Assembly (NCBI GenBank): GCA_039519185.1
Contig: CM076851.1
Coordinates: 36,687,799 to 36,751,798 of the forward strand
Origin: Astragalus membranaceus
Taxonomy: Eukaryota > Streptophyta > Magnoliopsida > Fabales > Fabaceae
Direction of reading: 5' to 3'
Length of the DNA: 64,000 bases
Part shown: positions 21,314-32,871 of the stretch, piece after piece
Layout of the letters: every line of letters begins with the position of its first letter
Numbering within the stretch: position 1 is the stretch's first letter
The notes under the pieces: generated by a model
What the model was told of the DNA's origin: nothing
The model's input: the letters and a program-made list of their open reading frames with translations, nothing else
The model's database searches: none
Program-made: the position numbers and the translations under genes

Positions 21314-22184
21314 TTAGTTGTTGTAACTCAGTTAGATACATATATACAAAGCAGAGCTTATCTTTCTTTGCATATTATTGTTCATCACTGTGTGTGTAAT
21401 CTCTTCCAGTACAAATAAAATTGGTATCAGTGAGCTTATGACTCTGAGGGTCTGTGTGAAACTCCAATATTGAGGAAAACACTAGAACGATCATGGCAGG
21501 AAATAATCATTTTCATACAAATTTATCGATTCTTGATGGCAAAATTTGGGATCGTTGGTGCGTCAGATGTGTGTACTCTTTGGCGCTCAACAAGTCTTGA
21601 AGATCACCTATGGAGGTTACAACACATTAGCTGAGAAACCATGGAGGCGCAAATAACTGCACCTAAGGAGACGAGGAAGAAAGATCATAATGTGTTGTTC
21701 TTTGTCCATCAATGTGTTGATGTCGATTTGTTTGAGAAGATTGCAAAGGCTGCCACTTTTAAAGGATGTGTGGGATACTCTAGTACAATGCTATGGAGGC
21801 AATGCGAAGTGAAGAAAGTAAGGCTCCAATCCCTTAGAAGGCAATAAGAATTACTGTAGATGAAGAGTAGTGAGAAGATTGCAGATTACGTTTCAATATT
21901 GATCGTTATTACTTATCAGATGAAGACTTGCAAAGAAGTAATGTCAAAACAATTCATTGTAAATAATGTAGCCAAAGCTCTAACTCCTCAATTTGATTTC
22001 ATAATAGTGAATATAGAAGAATCGAAAGATGTGAGCACCCTTAGAAATTGAAGAACTACAAGGTAGTCTAGAAGCTAGTGAATTGAGGGTAACAAGAAGG
22101 GGTGCTGATAGAGATGTTGAGAAAGCCCTTGAAGCTTGTAATGGGCAAAATTGGAAATAGCAGCATAGTGGAGGAATCTCATTC
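21314..22184 (+). mobile_element. Relic of a copia-type element (LTR end, primer site, gag)
   Basis: An LTR-like tail (TGTTAGTTGTTGTAACTCAG from about 21314) leads to TGGTATCAG at 21422-21430, an initiator-Met-type primer site, and then a decayed gag. It is truncated at 22184 by the next element's LTR. Confidence 0.65.
21493..22170 (+). pseudogene. Copia gag (UBN2-type) pseudogene
   Basis: It starts at an ATG (MAGNNHFHTNLSILDGKIWD), with the Trp-containing N-terminus usual in copia gag. Stops and frame changes follow (first stop near 21598). Gag landmarks recur in later segments: KDHNVLFFVHQCVD (about 21675-21730), VKKVRLQSLRRQ with a stop at 21847, then LQMKSSEKIADYVS, YQMKTCKEV and ALTPQFDFIIVNIEESKDVSTL up to about 22050. 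The copy ends before the zinc knuckle. It is non-functional. Confidence 0.7.
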
Positions 22185-22501
22185 TGTTGGAACGGTTGTG
22201 CCACGCCGAGGAGAGAGAAAGAAAAAGCCAAATACTCAGCTGAGAGATTTCATCACTAATAGTACTATATAGGTGGGGTAGGTTAGAAATAGAGGGCATG
22301 AGGATATGTGTGATCTTCTCTAGATTCCCTTTCCTCATCCTCTTGTACTTCTCTCCTTCGTTTCCTATTTCTTCTTCACTGATAGTTCCATTGTGTACTA
22401 CTACCTTCCCCATTGTACTGGGAAGTTGATTATGTGAGATAATACATAACACAGTACACTTAAATTCTATTTGAGTTCATCTACTGAATTTGTTCATTAC
22501 A
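22185..22501 (+). repeat. 5' LTR of the Reina-like element
   Basis: TGTTGGAACGG...TTCATTACA, 317 bp, with an ACTATATAGG TATA-like motif near 22264. It is followed by aac and TGGTGCTTTCACTC (22505-22518), the expected position of the primer site. The priming tRNA is not assigned. Confidence 0.55.
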
Positions 22502-22523
22502 AACTGGTGCTTTCACTCATACC

Positions 22524-23676
22524 ATGGCGGATAACACGCGAATGAAAGAAATGTTCGCTGAAATTCGTCGCAACGCAGATAATCAAGCTGAAATCGTAGA
22601 AAGATTTGACCGATTTAAGGCGCTAAACAATGACCGAGTTCAGAGGGTTGATGCGTTTCAAGTATCGTTGGATGAAAAGATCTCAAAAATTGCTGAGTCC
22701 ATCGAGACAATACTCAAACGACGAGAAGAGCCGTCATCCTCCCATGGTACGACGAACTCAAACAACACGATTGGCTCAAACAATACCGCAAACAAGCAGC
22801 CATTCCATGTAAAAAGTGTCAAATTAGAATTTCCAAAGTTTGATGGTAATAGAGTAATGGATTGGATCTTCAAAGCTGAACAATTCTTTGATTATTATGG
22901 TACTATTGATGAAGATCGGCTGACAATAGCTTCTGTTAATTTAGAGAAAGATGTAGTACCTTGGTTTCAATTAATGCAAAGAAATCAACCATTTCAAACA
23001 AGGAAATTATTTACTAGAGCACTAGAACTAGATTAAGGACCATCCATATATGATTGCCCCAGAGCCTCTTTGTTTAAATTGAACCAAACCACCACTGTGG
23101 CTTAATACTACACTGAGTTCACTTCACTAGCTAACCGAGTTTATGGGTTAAGTAATGATGCTATAATAGACTGTTTTGTCAGTGGACTACAACCTGAAAT
23201 ACGTAGGGATGTCATGATACACACTCCCAACTCACTAGTCAAAGCCTTGTCACTAGCCAAAGTCTATGAAGAAAAATACAACCCACCCAAGCCAACCAAA
23301 ACACCAAACAGTAGCCCATTTAACCAACAAAGAGCTGCCCTCAATCCAAATAGCAAACCCAGTACATTCATTGCAAGACCTTCCCAGCCACCCATCCTAC
23401 CCACACCTCCCACAAGACCTATGCACATTGACCAAAAGAACCCAAACATTAGAAGAATTTCCCCTGTAGAGATGTAAGTTAGAAAAGAGAAAGGCCTTTG
23501 CTATTTTTGTGATGACAAGTTCTCATTTAGCCACAAATGTCCAAACAAACATCTAATGTTGTTGCAAGTTGATGATACAGAACAATTGGAGGAAGAGGAA
23601 AAACTTCCCGATACAACAGAACAGACCGATCCAGAACAACCACAAGAGCATCATTTGTCCCTCAATGCAATGAAAT
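22524..23676 (+). pseudogene. Gag of the Reina-like element
   Basis: It starts at the ATG at 22524 (MADNTRMKEMFAEIRRNADN). The capsid-like part KLEFPKFDGNRVMDWIFKAE and DVVPWFQLMQRN is typical of plant chromovirus gag. A single CCHC-like knuckle (CYFCDDKFSFSHKC) lies near 23498-23540. In-frame stops occur at about 23034, 23103, 23475 and 23674. The reading frame stays the same throughout, so decay is mainly by point mutation. Confidence 0.72.
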
Positions 23677-24740
23677 GATCGAATGGCCTAGGGACTATAC
23701 GGTTCCAAGGAAAAATAGGCAACACTAGTGTTCAAATACTAGTGGTTGGCGGAAGCTCAGATAATTTTTCGCAACCAAGGGTTGCCCAGTTCTTAAATCT
23801 GCTTGTGGAACCTGCTCCTACATTCAAGGTGCTGGTTGGAAATGGTCAAACAATGACAGCTGATGGTTTGATCAAGAAACTTCCTATTCAGGTCCAAGGG
23901 TTTGAATTACATGTTCCAGTCTATTTATTGCCCGTAGCAGGAGCTGATTTGGTATTGGGAACAGCATGGCTTGCAACCTTAGGACCCCATGTGGCTGATT
24001 ATACAGGTTTATGTATCAAATTTTACCAAGATGGGAAGTTCATAACATTACAAGGTGACGGGAATCAGCAACCTACAGTGGCTCAATTTCATCAATTGAG
24101 AAGATTACAACACACCAAATCTATAGTTGAATACTTCATAATACAAGTATTGCATCCGGAAGTAGAAGAAGATACATGGAAAGATATGCCTCAGGACATA
24201 GCACCAGAACTGGCTACCCTGTTATACACATACAGGGACATTTTTCAATCACCTAAGGGGATGCCACCTCATAGGACACAGGATCATGCCATTCCACTGT
24301 TAGAAGGGTCCAAGCAAGTCCTTCAGACACTGCAGAGGCACATATTGTTCATCAAACTCTCAAAGTGCTCATTTGGGCAATTAGAAGTTGAATACTTGGG
24401 CCACATTGTTTTTGGCAGTGGCGTAGCTATGGAATCTAGTAAGGTTCAGGCAGTAATGCAATGGCCTACACCTTCAAATATCAAGCAGTTAAGAGGATTT
24501 CTTGGACTCACAGGATACTACAGACGATTTATCAAAGCATATGCAAGGATTGTTGAGCCACTTACAGATCTGTTAAAGAAGGATAATTTTGTGTGGAATG
24601 AAGGGGCGGAACAAGCATTCCAACAACTCAAACAGGCTATGACATCGGCGCCAGTCTTAGCTCTGCCAAACTTTAAAGAACCATTTATCTTGGAGACTGA
24701 TGCTTCCGGTACAGGAGTGGGGGCTGTACTACACCAGTAG
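23677..24740 (+). pseudogene. Protease and truncated reverse transcriptase of the Reina-like element
   Basis: The protease region reads VQILVVGGSSDNF; Val stands where the catalytic Asp is expected, so the protease would be dead. After the linker (HRTQDHAIPLLEGSKQ) the frame jumps directly to VLQTLQRH and SKCSFGQLEVEYLGHIVFGSG, the thumb/connection part of RT. The fingers and palm, including both catalytic Asp, are missing. The junction is in frame at about 24320. RNase H begins (LETDASGTGVGAVLHQ) and stops at TAG 24738-24740. Confidence 0.78.
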
Positions 24741-25073
24741 GGACATCCTATAGCATATTTCTCCAAGAAATTAGCTCCAAGAATGCAAAAGATGTCTGCA
24801 TATTTCAGAGAATTACTGGCTATTACTGAAGCTTTGGCAAAATTCAGACCCTATCTTTTGGGCCATAAATTTGTGATCAAAACTGACCAAAAGAGTTTGA
24901 GAAGCTTGCTTGATCAGTCCCTACAAACTCCTGAGCAACAAGAATGGCTACACAAATTCCTAGGCTATGATTTTACCATCGAATATAAGCCAGGGAAGGA
25001 TAATATTGCTGTTGATTCACTGTCCAGAGTATTTATGATGACATGGTCAGAGACACAACCTAAATTCTTATAA
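24741..25073 (+). pseudogene. RNase H part of the Reina-like element
   Basis: Continues in frame after the TAG with HPIAYFSKKLAPRMQKMSAY and KTDQKSLRSLLDQ, and ends KPGKDNIAVDSLSR, the usual RNase H to integrase linker. The frame breaks at 25073 before integrase. Confidence 0.75.
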
Positions 25074-25116
25074 GGAATTCAAGGAAGCATGCTTACAAGA
25101 TGCTTGGATTCAAGAC

Positions 25117-26060
25117 ATGATCCAAAAGTGTGAGAGCACACCTGCTGCTTGGCCTAACTACATTGTTAGAGAGGGTCTGCTCTACTGGAAACAGAGGCTA
25201 GTGGTGCCAAATCACAGTAGCTTGATACAATCAATTTTGAAGGAATTTCATAGTTCTCCTATTGGAGGACATGCTGGTATAACTCGTACTATGGCCAGAA
25301 TTAATGCCCAGTTTCATTGGACTGCTATGAAACAGGATGTTAAGAAGTTCATAGAGCAATGTACCATTTGCCAACAAGCAAAATCAACTCATACACTGTC
25401 TGCTGGGCTCCTCCAACCACTGCCCATTCCCTCACAAATATGGGAATACATTGCTATGGATTTTATAGTAGGCTTACCACCCTCCTTGGGCTTCACAGCT
25501 ATTTTGGTAGTAGTAGACAGATTATCAAAATATGGCCATTTCATTGCCCTCAAGTCAGACTTCACCAGTAAATCTGTGGCAGAATTATTCATGAATCACA
25601 TTGTGAAGCTCAATGGAATGCCTAAGTCTATTGTCTCAGATCGGGACAAGGAGTTCACAAGCAGTTTTTGGAAAAATATGTTTCAATTACAGGGCACTAC
25701 TCTCAACATGAGCACGGCTTATCACCCACAAACTGATGGACAATCCGAGGCTCTCAACAAATGTCTAGAGATGTACTTGAGAAGCTTCACATTCAACAAT
25801 CCTAAGGGATGGTACAAGGTACTCATATGGGTTGATATTGGTACAACACATCACTTCATACAAGCATTGGAATGACTCCATTTAAGGCAGTTTATGGGCG
25901 AGGACCACCTGCATTACTCAGATACACCTCAGGCTACGGATTTTGCAGACCTGAGACAGCAATTGGTTGACAGAGATGTGATCCTGGGGCAATTGAAGAA
26001 GAATTTGGCAAGAGCTCAGCAAGCAATGAAGCATTAAGCAGATAAGAAGCGCACAGATAT
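25117..26060 (+). pseudogene. Integrase of the Reina-like element, 3' cut by CACTA
   Basis: It has the zinc-binding HHCC region (EFHSSPIGGHAGITRT, CTICQQAK), then the core with D in IAMDFIVGLPP and D in SDRDKEFTS, and E within QTDGQSEALNK. A frame change at about 25830 leads to a stop at 25873-25875. Integrase-like sequence (GMTPFKAVYGRGPP) resumes in another frame. It ends at about 26060, where the CACTA terminus begins, so any chromodomain is gone. Confidence 0.75.
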
Positions 26061-26460
26061 CACTACAAAAAAACTAGTGATTAGCGACAGAATTTAGCGA
26101 CGGATCTACATTCCGTCGCAAATAAAAACATTAGTGACGGAATTTTACAATATTAGCGACGGAACTGGTTTTATAAATTTAGCGACGGAATTCTGCTTAT
26201 TTAGCGACGGATTGGACAAGGCGCGCAGAAACGAAAAATTTGAATTTTATTAGCGACGGATTTCCGTTGCTAATTACCCGTCGCTAACCATAGTAAATTG
26301 CGCAACTGACCGTTTCAGTTTAATAGACGCGTGGCACAATTTTCAAAGATTAGCGATGGAATTCCGTCGCTAATAATCCGTCGCTAAGCTTTGAAAATTG
26401 TGCCACTGTCCGTTACATTTCAATTTGACACGTGGTGCTAATTCCGTCGCTAACTGTTAA
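26061..26460 (+). repeat. CACTA-1 terminal inverted repeat end and subterminal repeats
   Basis: After the CACTA terminus, the motif TTAGCGACGGA and its complement TCCGTCGCTAA occur about ten times up to 26455, in both orientations. Such subterminal repeats are the binding sites of the TNPA-type protein in En/Spm. Confidence 0.88.
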
Positions 26461-27447
26461 AAAATTTTTAAAGCCGGATCCCTCCCCCTTTTCTCTCTTT
26501 CTTTCCTCTTCTCCACTCTTTCTGTCTCCAGTCTCCACGAATTCTCTCCCTCTCCGTCCACCGGCCACGCCACCGCCCATGTCCACGCCGCCGCCACCGC
26601 CCCCTTTTCTCTCCATTCTTTCCTCTTCTCCATTCTTTCTCTCAGACTCTCCCTCTCCGAACCGTCCACCGTCCACACCATCGCCACCGTCCACGCCACC
26701 GTCCAGGCCACCGCCACCGCACCACCACCGTTCACGCCACCGCACCACCACCATCCACGTTACCAAGGTTTGTTTCTTCTCTGTCTCTTTCTGTCTCCAC
26801 GAATTTTCTCTCTATTTTTCACTAATGTTGTTTCTGCCTCTCTATTTCACACAGTCACCGGACCTCTATTTCGCAAGTCACCGGACAACCACCGCACCGG
26901 ACAGCCACCACAGTCACAGTCACGGTTAGTTTTTTTTATTTTTTATTTTTGAATTGATTTTTTGTTCAGTTGTTATAGGATAAAATTTTATTGTTAGAAA
27001 TATTAAGATTAGTATTTATGATTGTGAAATTTGAAAGGTTTATGTATGTGTTTAAGATAGTGTTTAGAATTGTAGAATAAAATTGTTGTTGTTGTTAATT
27101 AGAAAGTTGTAATTGAATGAAGTAATTGGAATTGAATTGAAATTGAAAAATGTAATTGAATAGTGTATGTGTTTAAGATAGTGTAATTGTAAGTGTATGA
27201 AATGTGTATGTTGTTGGAGATAGTGTATGTTAATTTTGAAATGTGTATGTTGTTAATTGAAAAATGTGTAATGGTAATGTGTATGTCGTTTGAGATGTTA
27301 AATTGTTGTTTTGATGTTTGATGAACCCTAGGTTAGATGACTATTTGATGTTGTTATTGTGTGTTGTTGATGGAAAAGGGTGAGGTTTTATTGGTTTTAT
27401 ATTGGGAATGTTATGAGAATGTAAAACATTTTTTTAAATGCGTGTAG
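26461..27447 (+). other. 5' untranslated region of CACTA-1, probably with an intron
   Basis: A pyrimidine- and proline-codon-rich stretch (26470-26765) leads to possible donor sites (aag-gtttgt near 26766). An AT/GT-rich intron-like region follows and ends tgcgtgtag immediately before the transposase ATG at 27448. Pro-rich ORFs here on both strands are low complexity, not genes. Confidence 0.5.
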
Positions 27448-30400
27448 ATGAATTGGAGTCAATTGAATCGTGGTTGGGTGTATAATCGGTTATATCCGGG
27501 AAGAGCGTTTTTAAAGGAAACTTTTGTAAATGGGGTTGAAGAATTTATTAGGGTAGCATGGCAACATGATTTAACTAAAGAGGAAGGGGGGATTAGATGT
27601 CCATGCCTTAAATGCAAGGGTGTACCTATTAGTACTGATGATGAAGTCAGGGAGCACTTGTATCGTCTTGGGTTTATGCCTAATTATTGGATTTGGGTGG
27701 ACCATGGAGAAGTACTTCCGAATTTTCACGTAGGGGCTTCAAGCAATTCTGGTGGTGTTGTTCCATCTAATGAACAATTTAAGTCGATGGAAAACATGAT
27801 TTGTGATGGTCTCAGGGTGAATGTGCCATTTGATGAACCTCAGTATGACGATCATGATGAACTTCCAAATGAAGAAGCACAGAGATTCTATAATTTGTTA
27901 AGGGAGTCAAACAAACCGTTGTTTGAAGGCTCGCCAGAGTCAAAATTATCTATTTCTGTGAAGCTTTTAGCTCTCAAGTCCATGAGTAATATTTCTGAGT
28001 TGGGTTTAGATTATGTGACTAAAATGATGATCGATGCGACACCTAATAAGGATAATTTGCCAAAAAATTATTATGAAGCAAAGATGTTAGTTTCGAAACT
28101 GGGATTGGAATGTAAGAAGATTGATTGTTGTGTGGATGGGCACATGTTGTTTTACAATAACGAATTTGGTAAAAACGATGGTGCACTACTGGAATGCAAA
28201 TTCTGTGGAAAGCCGAGGTATCATGTTCGTAAAGGAGGAAAACGTAATTATAAACCCATCCCTGTAAAGTCGATGTTCTATTTGTCTATAATTCCAAGGT
28301 TGCAAAGAATGTTTGCATCGGCTGAAATTGCGAAGAAAATGACGTGGCATTATGAGAATAGGCGTACCTCAGACATTTTACGCCACCCATCTGACGGTGA
28401 AGCGTGGAAACACTTTGATCAAGTGCATTCAGATTTTGCCTCAGACCCGCGAAATGTTCGACTTGGCTTGTGCTCTGATGGATTTACTCCATATATCCAA
28501 GCATCAGCGTCGCCCTATTCCTGTTGGCCAGTCATTGTTACCCCTTACAATATTCCTCCTAAGATGTGCATGACTAAACCTTATATGTTTTTGACTTGTA
28601 TGATACCTGGTCCAACCAATCCAAAAGCTAACATTGATATCTTTTTGGAACCCCTAATTGATGATCTCAAGAGATTGTGGGGTGGTGTTTTGACATATGA
28701 TGCAGCACAAAAAAATAATTTTATGATGAGAGCGTCATTGATGTGGACAATAAATGACTTCCCTGCTTATGGTATGTTGTCTGGTTGGGGGACTCACGGT
28801 AGATTGGCATGTCCCCACTGCATGGAACACACAAAAGCGTTTACGTTGAAATACGGGGGGAAGAGTTCTTGGTTTGATTCGCATTGTAGATTCTTACCGT
28901 CGGGTCATGAATTTAGAAAGAACAAGAAAGCCTTCAAGGATGGGGTAGTCGAAAGAGATAGACCACCGCCTTTGTTGACATCAGGTGAAATCTGGATGAG
29001 AGTTATCGATTTGCCACAAGCCACGGAGGTAGGTGTGCTCTCCCGATTGAACGGTTATGGACGACTGCATAACTGGACAAAAAGAAGCATATTTTGGAAT
29101 CTCCCATATTGGAAAGATAATCAATTGAGACACAATCTTGATGTTATGCACATCGAGAAGAATTTCTTTGACAACATATTTTACACTGTGATGAATGTGA
29201 AAGATAGAACCAAAGACAATAATAAAGCTAGAATGGATTCTACTCTTTACTGTAGCAAACATCGATCCAATTTGAATTTGGTGCAAATGACTAATGGCAA
29301 GATGTTAAAACCTAAAGCTAATTATTGACTAACACCCGAAGAAGCAATTGATGTTTGTCGATGGTTGAAGGGATTGAGGATGCCAGATGGTTATTCTTCT
29401 AACCTTGCAAGATGTGCGGATGTGAACACTGGGAAGATGTATGGGATGAAAAGTCATGATTGCCATGTATTCATGGAGTGTTTGCTTCCCATTGCTTTTG
29501 GTTCATTACCAAAGAGTGTTTTGGAACCACTTACTGAAGTGAGTCAATTTTTTAAGAATATGTGCTCTTCAACAATGAGAAAGGATGATCTTATTAAGAT
29601 GGAGCAGAATATTCCTTTCATTATCTGTAAGTTGGAAAGAATACTTCCTCCTGGTTTCTTTGATTCCATGGAGCATCTCCCGGTTCACCTTCCATATGAA
29701 GCAAGACTTGGTGGGCCAGTTCACTATAGGTGGATGTATCCATTTGAGAGGTAATTGTCTATTTTAACATTTTAATTACAGTGGCCTTTAGTATGACTAT
29801 TTGTTTAATCAAGCGTTCTTCTTTCATATATAGATTAATGGGTGATTATAAACGATCTGTGAAGAATAAAGCTAGAGTTGAAGGATCGATCTGCGCAGCT
29901 TACTTACACCGTGAAACAATTTATTTTTGTTCTCATTATTTCAACAACTTTATGTTGTCAAGAAATAATAGAAACGAAATGGAGGTTGAAGAAGAAAGAC
30001 ACGCACTCACTTTATCTGTGTTTACCAAACCTGGTCGCCCCTCGGGAAAGAAGTCGACCAACTGGTTATCGGATAAAGAGTATGAATCAGCACATGTTCA
30101 TGTCTTGATCAATTGCACCGAAGTTAAACCATATCTTGAGTAAGTATGCTTCAATTCAATTTTTAATCTGTATACACCATTAAAGTATGAAGCTAAATCA
30201 TGTCTTGATCAATTCAATTCAGTGCATTCTTACGAAGTGAGGGAATATGCGCTGAAGAATCTTCTGTTCGTATACATGAAAGTTTTCCATCATGGTTTAC
30301 TGCTAGAGTAAGTAAATAAAATTAATGTTTTAATGTCAAACGTTTAAAGTGGATTATATTATGAGACATGACATATTTTTTCCATATGTGATTACTTAGG

Positions 30401-31008
30401 TTTATGAAGCCGAACCAACTCCCTTAATCCGACACTTGAGGAACTTAGCCGATGGTCCTTTTCGTGAGGTGACTGAGTGGCACACGTACCTCGTTAACAG
30501 TTACAAATTTGACACACAATCATGGAGTGAGGGAAAACAAGCAATTAATAGTGGTGTATATGTTAAAGGGGAAACAGAAGGAGGTCAAGGTGACTACTAT
30601 GGTGTGATCCAACAAATATATGAACTTGAATACCCATATTTGGACTATCAAAAGAGAATAGTTTTATTTTATTGTAGTTGGTTTGATCCATCGGTTAGAG
30701 GAACGAAATTGAATCCAAAATGCAATACCGTGGACATTCGAATGGATAGAAGGTATAAACTTTATGACCCGTTTATCATGCCAGAAAATGTGAGACAGGT
30801 GTATTATGTTTCATATCCATCAACTAAGAGGGGCTGGTGTGTTGCAATTAAGACAAAACCACGGGGTCGCATTGAAGCAACTGATGCGGAGGATGAGGTT
30901 CCTTATCAAGTGGATGAAATGTCGGGAGTTAATGAGGTACTTGAAGTTGAACCAATTGATACCTTACGTGATGATCGACTCTCCGTTGAAGAAGTTGAAC
31001 CATGTTAA
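27448..31008 (+). pseudogene. TNP2-like CACTA transposase, four exons, in-frame stops
   Basis: TNP2 carries out excision and insertion of CACTA elements. Exons by reading-frame continuity and GT-AG borders: 27448-29750, 29834-30139, 30223-30307, 30400-31008. The N-terminal part (WVYNRLYPGRAFLKETFVNGVEEFIRVA cut short; CPCLKCK zinc-like motif) is the transposase-associated domain. The tnp2 core runs from about residue 250 (GLCSDGFTPY, CMIPGPTNPK, NDFPAYGMLSGW). The second half matches DUF4218-type (HDCHVFMECLLPIAF) and DUF4216-type (YYGVIQQIYELEYP) regions. An in-frame TGA at 29326-29328 splits exon 1. The TAA at 31006-31008 is followed in frame by an acidic Glu-rich tail to about 31110 and may also be premature. 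Confidence 0.82.
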
Positions 31009-31297
31009 CCAGTACTAGAAGTGACTGAAGAGGAAGAAGAGACTAGAGATGAAGAGGAGGAAGAATATACTGAAGATGAAGAAGACGAAGAATATGAATA
31101 TTTAGAGTAGTCTTATTAGTATTAATGTTGTTATCATTATTACATTAATGTTCTAATTATCGTCGTTATATTAGTATTAATGTTGTTATCATTATTAGAT
31201 TATGTTGTTATCATTATTACATTAATGTTGAAATTATCATGATTATATTATTGTTCTTGTTATCATTATTATTAGAGTCTTGTTATTGTTCATAGAT
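31009..31297 (+). other. Acidic tail remnant and AT-rich spacer
   Basis: 31009-31110 keeps the transposase frame, coding for a Glu/Asp-rich tail (EEEEETRDEEEEEYTEDEED), then a stop. 31111-31297 holds imperfect repeats of attaatgttgttatcattatt and ends in tttgttcatag-like acceptor sequence before the next ATG. Confidence 0.55.
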
Positions 31298-31494
31298 ATG
31301 CATCCAGGAGAAAGTTCGGACCCATCGAGACATGGGAAGAGGCATCATCGTCGTAGACAACGTGAGGTGACATTAGTTAATATTGGGAATAACTCATTTA
31401 TTGGAACGCCTCAGACCACCTCTCCAATTGCCCCACCGGTGGTTCAGCCTACGTCTCCACTAGTTGGGTATATGCCTACACCAGGGGGTATATG
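31298..31494 (+). pseudogene. Second CACTA gene (TNPA-like), interrupted after about 66 codons
   Basis: It starts MHPGESSDPSRHGKRHHRRR, a basic and Pro/Thr-rich N-terminus. Position and orientation downstream of TNP2 fit the second CACTA gene, which encodes a subterminal-repeat-binding protein. It is cut at 31494 by the Athila LTR. The rest is not found at the other end of that insertion. Family assignment is by position. Confidence 0.5.
31490..31494. repeat. Presumed left target site ATATG of the Athila insertion
   Basis: These five bases precede the LTR terminus. No partner was found because the composite does not end in a normal LTR terminus on the right. Confidence 0.35.
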
Positions 31495-32871
31495 TGTTGT
31501 GTGAAAACGTAGTGCAAGTATACACTGTCTTTGCAAGTAATAAAGGATAAATGAGATCGTTCCCACGAGGAAATTAGCTAAATACAAGAGTTTAATTTTG
31601 CTAACAAATTAGTGAATAAAGTAAATGACACACAAATTTTGAGTAACATGAACAGTAAAGGTAAATGGAAATGGTGATTATGATTCAGTGATGAGAACAA
31701 GCTGAGATGCATTCACTTTAGTACTTCATTAGTATGCTATTAAGGGTATATTCAATGCTGCAGCATTAGGTGCTGCAGCAATAAGACATTATTCTCTCGA
31801 ATACTTTACACTAGGGTTTCCTTGCAAGAGTTTATCTCTAAACCCTAAAGAAGTACTTCCTAGGCTGCTTGGACACCGGCAGTAATCACCTTATGGGTTT
31901 TACCTTCCTATCTCTAGGGTTAAGCAAGGAACATCAAGATCTCTCATTAATGCCCACTACCCATATTACCTTGTGAGATTAATTTACAAACCATCTCTGA
32001 ATTTATAAATGTTATTTAAAATAGACGGCCAATCCTATTTTAAAATGGAAATATTATCACGCACAAGGTAAAATGCACAACATTAAATATACTTCATAAA
32101 TAGCATAAAAATTCTAGTTACTTCAGATCCAGCATCTCAACTATGAGAAGTTAGCTCATATTGAGCTTACAAAACATGGAAAACAACTTAAACAAAGGAG
32201 TAGAAGTCATATTACAAACTCCAAAGGAAGAAATGATACTATTGAGAGGAGACAGTGAAGGAACTCCAGTAGTCACAATGGAGATCTGATCCAGCTCTTC
32301 TAGTACGATCCTCCAAGAGAAATGTAATTCCAAGTGATGCTGTCGCAATAGTCTCAGCAATGAAGCTTGTAGGTAACAATGGTGAGCTAAGCACGCTGTG
32401 AGGAGCTATCTCTATACTTCCTCGTGACGGCAGAGTGCCCAATGAAGAAGGAGGAATGTCCTTATATAGTACCACCTTGCACGCAACCATAGAATGAGGG
32501 CTCTTTAAGGAAATGCGTCCTAGGATTGAGGGCAATCATGGGAATTCCTCAATAGGAAATATCTTTCCGTGCCATACAGCGCTGACACCTGTCCTTGCCT
32601 TAACTTCCGTGTTTTCCGCATTCTCCTTGAGCTTTCTCTCTCATCTTTCGCAAATCCCCTGTTGCGCTCGCACCTATTGCTGCAGCACTGACACTAAATA
32701 CAATTAAATGCACTAAGGGCATCAAAATGCCCAACTTAAACCAAGCCATTCCTGCACCATTATTTATAACCTAAACACATAATTAAATCATCACTGACAC
32801 AACAAGTTTATTAAATCACTTAAATTCAAGCTAAAAAGGCAAGTAATAACCATCATAAAAGATGGTTATCA
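31495..32871 (-). repeat. LTR L1 (3' LTR of the minus-strand Athila copy)
   Basis: The plus strand runs TGTTGTGTGAAAACG to GATGGTTATCA, 1,377 bp, the same length as L3. The polypurine tract (minus GTTTGGGGGTG) adjoins it at 32872. It includes the decamer pair TGCTGCAGCA at 31756 and 31771. Confidence 0.92.
32461..32468 (-). promoter_or_regulatory. TATA box of LTR L1
   Basis: TATATAAG on the minus strand, the counterpart of 50175-50182 in L3. Confidence 0.55.

Larger units (their letters stand above)
22185..26060 (+). mobile_element. Decayed chromovirus (Reina-like), RT core deleted, 3' end lost
   Basis: LTR (22185-22501), primer-site position (22505), gag, protease, truncated RT, RNase H and integrase follow in Ty3/gypsy order on the plus strand, with many nonsense codons. 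The body stops at 26060, where a CACTA transposon begins; no 3' LTR is in the window. The Reina assignment rests on gag and integrase character and is tentative. Confidence 0.75.
26061..31494 (+). mobile_element. CACTA transposon 1 (left end, TNP2, start of second gene)
   Basis: It starts CACTACAAAAAAACTAG, the hallmark terminus of plant CACTA (En/Spm) transposons, after the trinucleotide TAT (58-60) that could be the 3-bp target duplication. A subterminal array, a multi-exon TNP2 transposase and the start of a second gene follow. The element is interrupted at 31494 by the Athila composite. Its right end is not found in the window. Confidence 0.85.

Noticed and set aside
26413..26952. Proline-rich or glycine-rich ORFs on both strands
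   Set aside because: Low-complexity leader of CACTA-1; both strands open because of composition.
31505..31790. Host gene continuing from the CACTA ORF through 31504
   Set aside because: The last codons before the stop already lie in LTR L1; the coding sequence is cut at 31494.
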